Source of the DNA: Anaerolineae bacterium
GTDB lineage: Bacteria; Chloroflexota; Anaerolineae; Aggregatilineales; JAFGMM01
Reading direction: 5' to 3'
Length of the DNA: 64,000 bases
Assembly (NCBI GenBank): GCA_027494055.1
Contig: JAOSJO010000001.1
Span: 744,001-808,000, forward strand
The notes beneath the pieces were generated by a model, which saw nothing but the letters and a program-made list of their open reading frames with translations, was not told the origin of the DNA and searched no databases. Below, in pieces: positions 1-9,110 of the stretch. The stretch's first letter is position 1. Every line of letters begins with the position of its first letter. The position numbers and the translations under genes are program-made.

Positions 1-58
1 GATCAGGTGTCCGTTGTCCGCATTTCCTTCAACTTATCACACGTGAGGAGGTCAAGAC

Positions 59-1528
59 ATGAGGAAGTTGACTGCCGTCCTTCTGGTGGCGTTGCTCGTG
101 ATCGGCATCGCGCCGGCGTCCGCACAGGAACAGCCGTTCGCGGGGCAGACCGTGGTGGTCGTGACCCAGACAGGCCGCTCCATCGGCGGCCCCATCGAAG
201 ACTACGCGCCTGAGTGGGAAGCGATGACCGGCGGCAATGTCGAGTTGCAGCAGTTCGCGTTCGGCGAGCTGTTCGAGAAGATGATTACCGCCTTCGAGAC
301 CGGCTCCATCGACTACGATATGCTCGTGTTCCCGGCTGACTGGGCTGGCGACTTCATGGGGCCGGGGTACCTGGAGCCAATCCCGCAGGACATCCTCGAC
401 AAGGTCGACATGGATGACGTCATCTCGCTGTACCGCGACCGCATCATCGCCTGGGGCGACGCCATCTACGCGCTCCCCTATGACGGCGACGCCCACATGC
501 TCTACTACCGCAAGGACCTGCTGAACAACGAAGAATACCAGGCCGAGTTCGAGGCCGAGTATGGGTACCCGCTCGCCGAGCCGACGACGTGGCCGCAGTA
601 CATGGATATGGCCGCGTTCTTCAACGGCAAGGAAGTGGAGACCGCTGGCGAGGTCGCGCCGATCTACGGCGTGCTGGAGGCGCAGCGCCGCAACGCCCAG
701 AGCTACTGGGTCTTCCTCTCGCACGCTGCGGGCTACGGGAAGATTCCCGGCAACCCGTGCTTCTTCTTTAGCTGCGAGGACATGACCCCGCAGGTCAACA
801 ACCCTGGCTGGGTGCAGGCCCTTGAGGACTACGTCGCCATCTCGCAGTATGGCCCGGCGGAGATGATCAACTACGACGTGGCCGACACGCGCATCCACTA
901 CCCCGCCGGCATGTCGGTGTTCAACATCGACTGGGGCGACGTGGGCACGATCTCCATCGACGAGACCCGGTCGGTCATCAAGGGCGATGTGGGCTTTGCC
1001 CCGCTGCCGGGCGGCGACCGGTACTGGAACTACGAGACGGGCGAGTGGGTCGAGGAAGCGAACCCGGCCCCGTTCATCGCCTTCGGCGGCTGGATCATCG
1101 GCGTGGCGGCCGGCAGCGATGCCAAGGAAGCCGCGCTGGACTTTGCCGCGTACATGGCCGCGCCCGAAATGGTCAACCGGCTGGCCGTCGCGCCTGACAC
1201 GGGCATCAACCCGTCGCGCTTCAGCCAGCTTGAGAACGTGCAGATGTGGGTTGACGCCGGCTTCGACCAGGAAAGCGCCGAGGACTACCTGGACGCCATC
1301 CTGAACACCATCAACCACCCGAACGCCGTGCTTGACCTGCGCATCATCGGCTCTGCCGAGTACCTGCAGACGCTGGACGTTGCGGTCAGCCGCGCCGTGG
1401 CGGGCGAGGTCAGCCCGCAGGAGGCGCTGGACGAACTCGCCACACAGTGGGACGAGATCACCGACCGCCTGGGCCGCGAAGCCCAGTTGGAGCAGTATCG
1501 CAACGCGGTGGGCTGGACCGGCATGTAG
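59..1528 (+). CDS. ABC transporter extracellular solute-binding protein (family 1)
   Basis: Probable substrate-binding subunit of a carbohydrate-type ABC importer, acting outside the membrane. The 489-residue protein starts with a Sec signal peptide: a basic start (MRKL), a hydrophobic core and a likely cleavage after the alanine of PASAQ near residue 23. The rest fits family 1 binding proteins in length and character, including a late hinge-like segment near residues 335-350 (PFIAFGGWIIG). An AGGAGG Shine-Dalgarno at 45-50 sits 8 nt before the ATG. Two permease genes follow, separated by a hairpin, which is the usual importer order. No ATPase gene is nearby, so a shared ATPase encoded elsewhere is likely. 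The substrate cannot be read from the sequence. Confidence 0.9.
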   Translation: MRKLTAVLLVALLVIGIAPASAQEQPFAGQTVVVVTQTGRSIGGPIEDYAPEWEAMTGGNVELQQFAFGELFEKMITAFETGSIDYDMLVFPADWAGDFMGPGYLEPIPQDILDKVDMDDVISLYRDRIIAWGDAIYALPYDGDAHMLYYRKDLLNNEEYQAEFEAEYGYPLAEPTTWPQYMDMAAFFNGKEVETAGEVAPIYGVLEAQRRNAQSYWVFLSHAAGYGKIPGNPCFFFSCEDMTPQVNNPGWVQALEDYVAISQYGPAEMINYDVADTRIHYPAGMSVFNIDWGDVGTISIDETRSVIKGDVGFAPLPGGDRYWNYETGEWVEEANPAPFIAFGGWIIGVAAGSDAKEAALDFAAYMAAPEMVNRLAVAPDTGINPSRFSQLENVQMWVDAGFDQESAEDYLDAILNTINHPNAVLDLRIIGSAEYLQTLDVAVSRAVAGEVSPQEALDELATQWDEITDRLGREAQLEQYRNAVGWTGM

Positions 1529-1547
1529 GCCACCCGCCCGGCACTTC

Positions 1548-1581
1548 AGGGCGCTACATCGTATGGGCGGTGTAGCGCCCT
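1548..1581. terminator. Stem-loop between binding protein and permease genes
   Basis: A perfect 11-bp stem (1548-1558 pairing with 1571-1581) has a 12-nt loop and is followed by a short AT-rich stretch. It has no strong T-run, so it is more likely an mRNA-stabilising or partially terminating hairpin. Such hairpins often allow the binding protein to be made in excess of the permeases. A TATAAT follows at 1587-1592 without a recognisable -35. Confidence 0.55.
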
Positions 1582-1624
1582 ATCGTTATAATTCAGGCGG
1601 CCACACTCATGAGAGGAGGAGGCC

Positions 1625-2594
1625 GTGCAACAGGCAGATTACACCGGAGGCACACAGGAAGACCGCCTGATGCGGCGTGTGTTTCTCTCGCCGGCGGTCA
1701 TCGTCCTGCTGCTGCTGTCCATTTTCCCCTTGCTCTGGTCGCTGGGCATGAGCTTCACCGACATCCAGCGCGGCGCGACAGTCACTGAGGCCGGCGCGGG
1801 CTTTCTGGGGCTGGACTTCAACCTCACCGCGCGCAACTACGCCCGGATGGTCGAGGATCAACGCCTGCACACCGCCGCGCTGAACACCCTGTTCTACGTG
1901 TTCGTCGGCGTCGCTGTGCAATACGTCATCGGCTTTGCGCTGGCGCTGGTCCTCCATCAGAATTTCTTCGGGCGCAACATCGTGCGCGTGATCTTCCTGA
2001 TGCCGATGATGATGACGCCGGTGGCGGCGGCCTATACCGGGCGCATGATGTTCGACTCGTCGGTCTCGCCGCTGGCGCAGTTCTTGCGTACCATCTCTGG
2101 CTGGCTTAGCCTGGAGCGGCCCATTGTCGCGCCGTGGCTGACCGACGGCGATTGGGCGCGCTTCACCGTCATGCTCATCGATAGCTGGCAGTGGATTCCC
2201 TTCATGATTCTGCTGCTGCTGGCCGGGCTGCAGGCCATCCCTGACGAGCTTTACGAGGCGGCGCGCGTGGATGGGGCCACGTCGTGGCAGCTTTTCTGGC
2301 GCATCACCTTCCCGATCTTGCTGCCGCTGTCGGCCACCGCCGTCCTCATCCGGGGGCTGGAGATTTTCAAGATCATCGACATCATCGTCGTCACCACCGG
2401 CGGCGGGCCGGGGTCGGCGACCGAATCGCTCACCATGTACATTTTCAAGACGGCGTTGACGTTCGGGAATCCTCGGCTATGCGTCGGCGATTTCTTATAT
2501 CCTGCTGCTCCTGGTGATTGTCTTCGCCCTGGTCTTCCTGTTTGTCGTGCGTCGCCTGTCCGCGCAAATGGGCGGGCAGGGGGGCGAATCATGA
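1625..2594 (+). CDS. Sugar-type ABC transporter permease 1 (MalF-like), frame broken
   Basis: Inner-membrane permease with about six hydrophobic segments. The cytoplasmic EAA loop that contacts the ATPase is visible near residues 209-228 ([12 protein letters not shown]). The frame breaks near 2468-2471: deleting one A from GGGAATCC restores a natural C-terminus ending in [16 protein letters not shown], with a stop at 2592-2594. Without the correction the frame runs on into the second permease and gives a false 608-residue fusion. The corrected stop overlaps the next start as ATGA, a classic coupled arrangement. I read the break as a sequencing error. The start at 1625 is a GTG preceded by GAGGAGG. 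Confidence 0.85.
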
Positions 2595-3451
2595 CCCGGC
2601 GAAAGTGGTGGCAGACGCTGGCGCTTTACGCCATCGTGATCTTCTGGTGCTTCATCGTGCTCTTCCCGTTTTACTGGCTGCTGACGACCTCGTTCAAACA
2701 ACAACTGGCGGTGAGCCGGGGGCCGAAGTACATCCCGTTCGTGGACTTCCAGCCCACCCTCGATCACTGGCGATACCTGTTCGGCGAGCAGGGCGAAACC
2801 ACCATCCGGCACTTCCGCAACAGCCTGATCGCGGCGTCGGGAAGCATGGCCCTGTCGGTGGTTATCGGCTCGATGGCCGGCTACGGCCTGTCGCGGTTCC
2901 GCTATTACTGGAAGCGCCTGGGGTGGCGAAACGACAACATCGCCTTCTGGGTGATCTCGCAGCGGTTCCTGCCACCGGCCCTGTTTGTCGTGCCCTTCCT
3001 TATGCTGTATTCCGCCGTCGGGCTGGTGGACACGCACTTCGGGCTGATTATCGCCTACACGATGTTCAACATCCCCTTTGCCGTCTGGATCATGCGCGAC
3101 TTCTTCAACAACCTGCCCGCCGACCTCGAAGAGAGCGCGCTGGTGGACGGCGCGACCCGCTGGCAGGCGTTCGTGCGAATCGTGCTCCCCCTGAGCGCGC
3201 CGGGTCTGGTGTCGGTGGCGATCTTCTCGTTCGTGTTCTCGTGGAACGAATATCTCTACGCCTTGATGCTGACCAACTTCAACGCCATCACCATGCCGGT
3301 GCTGATCGTCGGTCAGAACAACACGCGCGGCATCCAGTGGTGGTTCATCTCGGCGCTGACGCTGACCGCCGTGGTGCCGGTGATCCTGATCGGCCTGTTC
3401 CTTGAGCGTTACATCACCAGAGGGCTGATCGCCGGCGCGCTCAAGGGATGA
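2591..3451 (+). CDS. Sugar-type ABC transporter permease 2 (MalG-like)
   Basis: A 286-residue inner-membrane permease, the partner of the preceding gene and coupled to it by an ATGA overlap. The N-terminus has a basic start (MTRRKWW) followed by a transmembrane helix. The EAA loop is clear near residues 178-195 ([16 protein letters not shown]) and is followed by the typical P-L-S-A-P-G motif. Length and layout match MalG-type permeases. Together the two permeases would form the channel for the substrate delivered by the binding protein at 59-1528. Confidence 0.92.
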   Translation: MTRRKWWQTLALYAIVIFWCFIVLFPFYWLLTTSFKQQLAVSRGPKYIPFVDFQPTLDHWRYLFGEQGETTIRHFRNSLIAASGSMALSVVIGSMAGYGLSRFRYYWKRLGWRNDNIAFWVISQRFLPPALFVVPFLMLYSAVGLVDTHFGLIIAYTMFNIPFAVWIMRDFFNNLPADLEESALVDGATRWQAFVRIVLPLSAPGLVSVAIFSFVFSWNEYLYALMLTNFNAITMPVLIVGQNNTRGIQWWFISALTLTAVVPVILIGLFLERYITRGLIAGALKG

Positions 3452-3505
3452 GCGGACGTGGTGCGCGCCGCCGCGCTTCAGGCGGCTGACCGGCAAGGGA
3501 GCATT

Positions 3506-4476
3506 GTGGAAGGGAAAATCCTGGTTACGGCGCGCTCGTTCCGCAAGCTGGACGGGCCGCACAAGCAGATGTTGATCGACGCCGGGCTGGAGCTTGTCAA
3601 CAGCCCGCACAACCAGCCGCTAGACGCGGCGGGCATGGCGGCGCTGGTGCCCGGCGTGGCTGGCGTCATCCTCGGCCTGGACGAGGTCAACGCGGCGGTG
3701 CTGGCGCGCGCCGACGCCCTCCGGGTAATTGCCCGCTTTGGGGTGGGCGTTGACAACGTCGATCTGGCGGCAGCGACAGCGCGCGGCGTCGTGGTGACGA
3801 ACACGCCCGGCGCGAACAGCGTCGCCGTCGCCGAACTCACCATCGCGCTCATGCTGGCGCTGGCGCGACACGTGCCGCAGCACAACATGGTCGTGAAGGG
3901 CGGCGGCTGGTCGCGCATCACCGGGTACGAGCTGTCCGGCCTCACGCTGGGGTTGATCGGCATGGGGCGCATCGGGCAGGAAGTCGCGCGGCGGGCGGCG
4001 GCGTTTGAGATGCGGCTGCTATACCACGACCCGGTCCCCCCGCCGGCGGCGCTCGCGCAAAGCCTCGGCCTGTCGGCGTGCCCGCTGGACGAACTGCTGG
4101 CCGAGAGCGACATCATCAGCCTGCACCTCCCGCTGACCGACGAAACCCGCAACCTGATCGACCGGAGCGCGCTGCAACGGGTGAAGCCCTCCGCGTTCCT
4201 CGTCAATACCTCGCGCGGGGGCTGGTGGACGAGATGGCGCTGTACGAAGCACTCGCGGGCGGCGCGCTGGCCGGCGCGGCTTTCGATGCGTTCGCGCACG
4301 AGCCGCCCGCCGGCAGCCCGCTCCTGACGCTGGACAACTTCATCGCGACGCCGCACGTTGGCATGACGACGTACCAGACGACGCGGCGCATTGGCGTCAT
4401 GGCCGCAGAGAGCGTGCTTGCCGTGTTGCGCGGCGAGCGGCCGGCACACGTCGTCAACCCGCAGGTCTACGCGTAG
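3506..4476 (+). CDS. D-isomer 2-hydroxyacid dehydrogenase (SerA-like), frame broken
   Basis: NAD-dependent oxidoreductase of the D-2-hydroxyacid dehydrogenase family (phosphoglycerate dehydrogenase-like). Visible are the cofactor motif GLIGMGRIGQEVA, the NTSRGG motif with the following acidic segment, and the catalytic His in ATPHVG. The frame breaks at a G5 run (4217-4221). Adding one G joins NTSRGG to LVDEMALYE and gives a full-length protein of about 323 residues. I chose the GTG at 3506 because AAGGGA lies 5 nt before it and the family begins around KILVTARSF; a GTG at 3458 is also in frame. Being downstream of a sugar importer, it may act on the imported compound, but the substrate is unknown. 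Confidence 0.85.
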
Positions 4477-4560
4477 GAGGCCGGCTGGCCCGCTGCTGTG
4501 GCGCACCCGCACGCGCCGGGCTGCCCCACGCCCGCTACCGTGATCGACAAAGACGCGGTA

Positions 4561-4578
4561 AGATAGACCCGTCTATCT
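4561..4578. promoter_or_regulatory. 18-bp perfect palindrome upstream of the RicT-like gene
   Basis: AGATAGAC-CC-GTCTATCT is a perfect inverted repeat, 46 nt before the start of the next gene. The form (TAGACnnGTCTA) resembles operators bound by TetR-type dimers. It is too short and lacks a T-run to be a terminator. No regulator gene is adjacent, so the binding protein is unknown. Confidence 0.45.
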
Positions 4579-4624
4579 GACATCTTCAATCGTCATAACG
4601 AAGTTGTGTTGTTAGGGTGGAGAC

Positions 4625-5539
4625 ATGGTTGCCGAAGACATCGCCGAAAATGTCGCTGAAAGCATGACCGAGACGCACACCATCGCGGGTGTGCGGTTCC
4701 AGAAGTGTGGCAAACTCTACCATTTCGATTGCAGCGCCTTCCCCACGCTGCGCAAGAGCGACTGGGTGGTCGTGGAGACCAGCCGGGGCCGCCAGTTGGG
4801 CGAGGTGATGGGCTTCCCGAAGAACGACGCCGGGCGCGATCTCAAGCCCATCGTGCGCATCGCCACGCCGCAGGATCTGGTGATGCAGCAGATGTGGAAG
4901 AGCAAGGAGATGGAGACGCTCGTCACGTGCAGTGAGAAGGCCAAGGAGCTTGGCGGCTTCGACGGCGTGCGGTGGATCAAGGCCGAGTACAACTTTGACG
5001 GGTCGATGCTCGTCATCCTCTACAGCGCCGAGGACAAGATCGATACCATCAAGGTGCGCAATGCGCTGCGCCGGACGTACAAGACGCGGGTCGAGATGCG
5101 CCAGATCGGGCCGCGCGACGTGGCGAAGGAGTTGGAAGGCTTCGGCGCGTGCGGCGAGTTGCGCTGTTGCAGCACCTTCCTCACCGACTTCAGCCCCATC
5201 TCGATCAAGATGGCGAAGGCGCAGGGCATCTCGCTCAACCCCTCGGAGATCACGGGGATGTGTGGCCGGCTGCGCTGTTGCCTGCTCTATGAGTACCAGG
5301 CCTACGTCGAAGCGCGCAAGGTGCTCCCCAAGCGCAACAAGCGCGTGGGGACGCCGCACGGCGAGGGCAAGGTGATCGACGTGCTCCCCTTGCAGGACGC
5401 CGTCGTCGTGCTGATCGACGACACGCGCCACGTGGTGCAGCGCGAGGACCTGATCCCGATGGAGGAGTACGAAGCGCTCAAGAACGGCGGCTGCAACGGC
5501 GAGAACTGCACGTGCGGCAAGCGCGGCGGAGAGGCATAA
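4625..5539 (+). CDS. ricT: PSP1 C-terminal domain protein (RicT/YaaT family)
   Basis: A 304-residue protein of the PSP1/RicT family. In Bacillus the relative RicT belongs to the RicAFT complex, which carries iron-sulfur clusters and affects RNA processing and development; the role in this organism is unknown. The family's Cys pairs are present: CGELRCCSTF and CGRLRCCLLYE around residues 175-225, with PISIKMAKAQGISLNP between them. The tail is also Cys-rich (GCNGENCTCGKRGG). The ATG at 4625 follows GTTAGGGTGGAG. A palindrome lies just upstream (4561-4578). Confidence 0.9.
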   Translation: MVAEDIAENVAESMTETHTIAGVRFQKCGKLYHFDCSAFPTLRKSDWVVVETSRGRQLGEVMGFPKNDAGRDLKPIVRIATPQDLVMQQMWKSKEMETLVTCSEKAKELGGFDGVRWIKAEYNFDGSMLVILYSAEDKIDTIKVRNALRRTYKTRVEMRQIGPRDVAKELEGFGACGELRCCSTFLTDFSPISIKMAKAQGISLNPSEITGMCGRLRCCLLYEYQAYVEARKVLPKRNKRVGTPHGEGKVIDVLPLQDAVVVLIDDTRHVVQREDLIPMEEYEALKNGGCNGENCTCGKRGGEA

Positions 5540-5575
5540 CGCGCGGGGGCAGCGCCCGCGTCAGGGGAACGCGCC

Positions 5576-6752
5576 ATGACGGTTGACTATCGCGCCGAGG
5601 CGGAAGCGCTGCGCGATGTGATGATCGCGCGCCGCCGCGACTTTCACCAGCACCCAGAGCTACCCTTTGAAGAAGTGCGCACCGCCGGCATCGTGGCGGA
5701 CGCGCTCCACGGCCTCGGCCTGGAGGTGCGCACCGGCGTGGGGCGCACTGGCGTGATGGGCCTGCTGGAGGGCGCGCGCGACGGGCCGACTGTTCTGGTC
5801 CGCGCCGACATGGACGCGCTGCCGGTCAACGAGGAGAACGACGCCCCCTACGCCTCGCGCACGCCGGGCAAGATGCACGCCTGCGGGCACGATGGGCATA
5901 CCGCCGTTGCGCTCGCCGTCGCGCAGATGCTGGCCGCGCACCGCGACCGCATGGCCGGGCGGGTGCAGTTCGTCTTCCAGCCGGCGGAGGAGATCGCCGG
6001 CGGGGCGAAGGCGATGATCGCAGACGGCGCGCTCGACCTGAACCCGGCGGCGAGCTTTGCCGTCCACTTCTGGAGTCCGGTCGAGACCGGGAGGGTCGCC
6101 ATCGGCGAGGGGCCGATCATGGCCGCCGCCGACAAGTTCGTGGCGCGCGTGCGTGGCTCCGGCGGGCACGGCGCGCTCCCCCACGAGACCCGCGACCCTG
6201 TCGTCGCGGCGGCGCAGATCGTCGTCGCGCTGCAATCCATCGTGAGCCGCAACGTCGCGCCCACCGACGCCGCCGTGTTGAGCGTGGGCCACGTCCGCGC
6301 CGGCGAGGGCTTCAACGTCATCCCCGCCGAGGCCGAACTCTCCGGTACGCTGCGCACCTTCCGCCCGGAGGTCCGCGACCTCCTCATCGAGCGCATGGAG
6401 GCCATCGTCACCGGGGTGGCGGCGGCGCTGGGCTGCGAGGCGACGCTGGAAGTCTTGCAGTTGACGCCGCAGGTCTGCAACGACCCCGACGTCACGGCGC
6501 AGGCGCGGGAGGCCGTGGCGGCGGCGTTGGGCGCGGACGCGCTCGGCGACTGCGTGCGGTCGATGGTGGCGGAGGACATGAGCTACTTCATGGCGCGCGT
6601 GCCGGGGTGCTTTATGTTCGTCGGGAGCGGCAACCCCCGCGAAAGGCACGCACTACCCGCACCACCATCCCCGGTTCGACCTGGACGAGGATGCGCTGCC
6701 CATCGCGGCGGTGGCGCTGGCTTCGGCGGTGGGGCGTTACGTGCTGCCATGA
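5576..6752 (+). CDS. M20 family metallopeptidase / amidohydrolase, frame broken
   Basis: Zinc-dependent amidohydrolase of the M20 (HipO/AbgB-like) family, which cleaves N-acyl or amide bonds of amino-acid derivatives. Visible motifs are RADMDALPV, the metal site MHACGHDGHTA near residue 100, and the catalytic PAEE near residue 137. The frame breaks at a C5 run (6634-6638). Removing one C yields the expected ending GNPAKGTHYPHHHPRFD through GRYVLP and a TGA at 6750-6752, about 391 residues. purA starts 70 nt later, so the genes may be co-transcribed. The real substrate is not predictable. Confidence 0.88.
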
Positions 6753-6822
6753 CGGGCGGGCGGCCTCCCTGCGCCGGCGTCGCCCGGCGCAACGGGGCGA
6801 ACCAACAACTCAGGAGGACATA

Positions 6823-8277
6823 GTGCCGGCGATTATCCTGGTGGGCGCGCAGTGGGGCGACGAGGGCAAAGGCCGCGTCGCCGACTGGCTTGCGGGCCGT
6901 GTCGGGCTTGTCGCCCGCTGGGGCGGCGGCGACAACGCCGGCCACACCGTGATGCTGGGCGCGCGTTCGTTCAAGCTGCACCTGATCCCCAGCGGCATCG
7001 TGCGGCCCGGCGTGCGCAACCTGATGGGCGGCGGCATGGTGGTCAACGTGCTGCGCCTGCTGGAGGAAATCGACGGGCTGGCGGCGGTGGGCGTGGACGT
7101 GTCGCCGGGCCGCCTCGCGCTCGCGGAGACGGCGCACATCGTCACACCCGCGCATCTCGCGCTCGACGGCGCGCGCGAACACGGGCTGGCGCAGGACGGC
7201 CAGCAGATCGGCACGACGAAGCGCGGCATCGGCCCGGCCTACACCGGCAAGGCGCGGCGCAGCGGCCTCCGCGCGGGGGAGATGCGCGCCCCGGAAGCGT
7301 TCGGCGACGCGGTGAAACGGGCGGTGGCGCAGGACAACCACACGCTCACCGCGATCTACGGCGCGCCGCCGGTGGATGCGGACCAGGCTGCGGCGGCCTA
7401 CACCGAGGCCGCGCGCCGGCTCAAGCCGTACCTGGTCGATGCCGTGCGCTGCATCGATGAAGCGTTCGCGGCGGGCGAGATGGTGCTGTGCGAGGGCGCG
7501 CAGGGCACGCTGCTCGACCTGGATCACGGCCACTACCCCTATGTGACCAGCAGCACCACGACCGCAGGCGGCGCGCTGACCGGCCTGGGCTTCGGGCCGC
7601 GCCACGTGAGCCACGTCGTCGGCGTGGCGAAGGCGTTCAGCACGCGCGTCGGCGAGGGGCCGTTCCCCACCGAACTCAGCGGCCCGCTGGCCGACCGGCT
7701 CCGGGGCACCGGCGAGAACCCCTGGGACGAGTACGGCACGACGACGGGCCGCCCGCGCCGCTGCGGCTGGCTCGACGCGCCGGTGCTCCAGTATGCCGCG
7801 CGCGTGAACGGACTGACCGACCTGGCGCTGACCAAGCTCGACGTGCTCAGCGGGCTGGACGCGGTCAAGATCGCCGCCGGCTACACCTTCGACGGCGCCC
7901 CGGTCCGCGACCTGCCCACCGACGCGGCGGTGCTGGCGCGCTGCGCGCCGGTGTACGAGACGCTGCCGGGCTGGAGCGCGGACATCGGCGACGTGCGCAT
8001 CTTCGAGGATCTGCCCCGCGCCGCGCAGGACTACGTGCGCCGCGTCGAGGAACTGGCGGGCGTGCCGGTGTGGATGATCGGCGTCGGGCCGGAGCGCGAT
8101 CAGGTGATCATCCGCTATCCCCTGCTTGAACGCCGCACCGTGGCGCGCGATTGGCCGGCTGTGGGCTGGACATGGGCGAAGCCGACTTCGCATACGACGC
8201 CAGCGCGCCGTTGGAACCGCTGCCCCGGCGGATCGTCTCCCTCGCGCCGGGCCTCACGCTCTCCCTGTTTGAACTGA
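6823..8277 (+). CDS. purA: Adenylosuccinate synthetase
   Basis: Joins IMP and aspartate using GTP in AMP synthesis. Clear family motifs: GAQWGDEGKG at the N-terminus, the His in GGDNAGHT, and GTTKRGIGPAYTGKARR. The GTG at 6823 is preceded by AGGAGG at 6812-6817. The family normally ends shortly after a G-x-G-P-E-R-D-Q motif, found here around 8090-8105. In this sequence the frame continues about 55 codons further and overlaps the next gene by 106 nt. A TGA in another frame at 8127-8129 would give a normal end if one base is wrong nearby. The last 50 residues are therefore doubtful. Confidence 0.93.
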   Translation: MPAIILVGAQWGDEGKGRVADWLAGRVGLVARWGGGDNAGHTVMLGARSFKLHLIPSGIVRPGVRNLMGGGMVVNVLRLLEEIDGLAAVGVDVSPGRLALAETAHIVTPAHLALDGAREHGLAQDGQQIGTTKRGIGPAYTGKARRSGLRAGEMRAPEAFGDAVKRAVAQDNHTLTAIYGAPPVDADQAAAAYTEAARRLKPYLVDAVRCIDEAFAAGEMVLCEGAQGTLLDLDHGHYPYVTSSTTTAGGALTGLGFGPRHVSHVVGVAKAFSTRVGEGPFPTELSGPLADRLRGTGENPWDEYGTTTGRPRRCGWLDAPVLQYAARVNGLTDLALTKLDVLSGLDAVKIAAGYTFDGAPVRDLPTDAAVLARCAPVYETLPGWSADIGDVRIFEDLPRAAQDYVRRVEELAGVPVWMIGVGPERDQVIIRYPLLERRTVARDWPAVGWTWAKPTSHTTPARRWNRCPGGSSPSRRASRSPCLN

Positions 8278-9017
8278 ACCTGGGCAGCCGGCTGGTCGCG
8301 GTCACCGACCGCTGCACCGAGCCGCCCGCCGGCGTCGCGCGCCTGCCGCGCGTGGGCGACCCGCACGCGCCCGACCGGGCGCGCATCGTTGACCTGCGCC
8401 CCGACCTCGTGCTGGCGCGCGCGGACGACAACCGGGTCGAGGATGTGCGCGCGCTGAAGGATGCGGGGCTGGCGGTCTGGTACGCGCGCGTGCGCACAGC
8501 GCGGGATGCGGTAAGCCTGCTTTGGGATATAATGAAGGCCCTTGACGAGGCGTCGATGGTGCCGCGGGTGCGGCTGATCGACCGGACGCTCGACTACGTT
8601 GAGGGTGCGGCCCGCAACGTCAAAGCCAGCGCTGTGTTTGCTTCGGTCGGCCCGGATCCCTGGCGCACGTTTAACAAAGAAACCTACGCGCACGACCTGT
8701 TGCGCGTGTGCGGCGGGCGGAACGTGTTCGCCGACCGGGAGGCGCGCTTCTTCTCTGTAACCCAGGCGGAGGTCGAGGCGGCGCAGCCTGGCGTGGTGTT
8801 GCTCCCTGGCGACGCAACGCCGGATGCTGTCGCGACGATCCAGGCGCTCGACATCCCGGCGGCGCGCAGCGGGCGCGTCCACTGCGTTGCGGGCAACCTG
8901 CTCACCTGGCCCGGTACGCGCCTCGCGCAGGCGATGGACGTGCTGCCGCCGCTGCTGATGCCGGGCGCGACCACAGGCAACCGCGCGCTGGCCGCCGGAC
9001 AGCCGGAAAGGGGGTAA
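8172..9017 (+). CDS. Helical-backbone metal receptor-type substrate-binding protein (BtuF-like)
   Basis: A protein of about 281 residues that resembles the periplasmic binding proteins for cobalamin and ferric siderophores. It has the typical early IVSLAPGLTLSLFELNLG segment, the LRPDLVLA motif, and a late region ending with a Trp-Pro-Gly-containing stretch before the final helix. There is no signal peptide or lipobox at the chosen ATG (8172), and no permease or ATPase follows. It could therefore be a cytoplasmic or solo member of the fold. A TTG at 8151 is an alternative start. The overlap with the end of purA is probably artificial. Confidence 0.75.
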   Translation: MGEADFAYDASAPLEPLPRRIVSLAPGLTLSLFELNLGSRLVAVTDRCTEPPAGVARLPRVGDPHAPDRARIVDLRPDLVLARADDNRVEDVRALKDAGLAVWYARVRTARDAVSLLWDIMKALDEASMVPRVRLIDRTLDYVEGAARNVKASAVFASVGPDPWRTFNKETYAHDLLRVCGGRNVFADREARFFSVTQAEVEAAQPGVVLLPGDATPDAVATIQALDIPAARSGRVHCVAGNLLTWPGTRLAQAMDVLPPLLMPGATTGNRALAAGQPERG

Positions 9018-9020
9018 GGA

Positions 9021-9049
9021 TCGACAATCGCGCGCACGGAAGCTATAAT
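9021..9049 (+). promoter_or_regulatory. Sigma70-type promoter of korAB
   Basis: TCGACA at 9021-9026 and TATAAT at 9044-9049 are separated by exactly 17 nt, near-consensus for a housekeeping sigma factor. The spot is AT-rich against a GC-rich background. korA starts 61 nt downstream of the -10 and has its own GAGGAG site. Confidence 0.8.
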
Positions 9050-9110
9050 AAAGAATAAAGTTAAAAGTCACTGTAAAATTCTGTCCATTGACACCGAGGA
9101 GCCTGAGTCA

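Noticed and set aside
1625..3451. A natural 608-residue fusion of two ABC permeases
   Set aside because: Removing one A near 2470 restores a normal first permease with its own stop and an ATGA overlap to the second; the fusion text between them is not protein-like.
8526..8531. TATAAT motif as an internal promoter
   Set aside because: It lies within the coding sequence of the binding protein and lacks a -35 element at the right distance.
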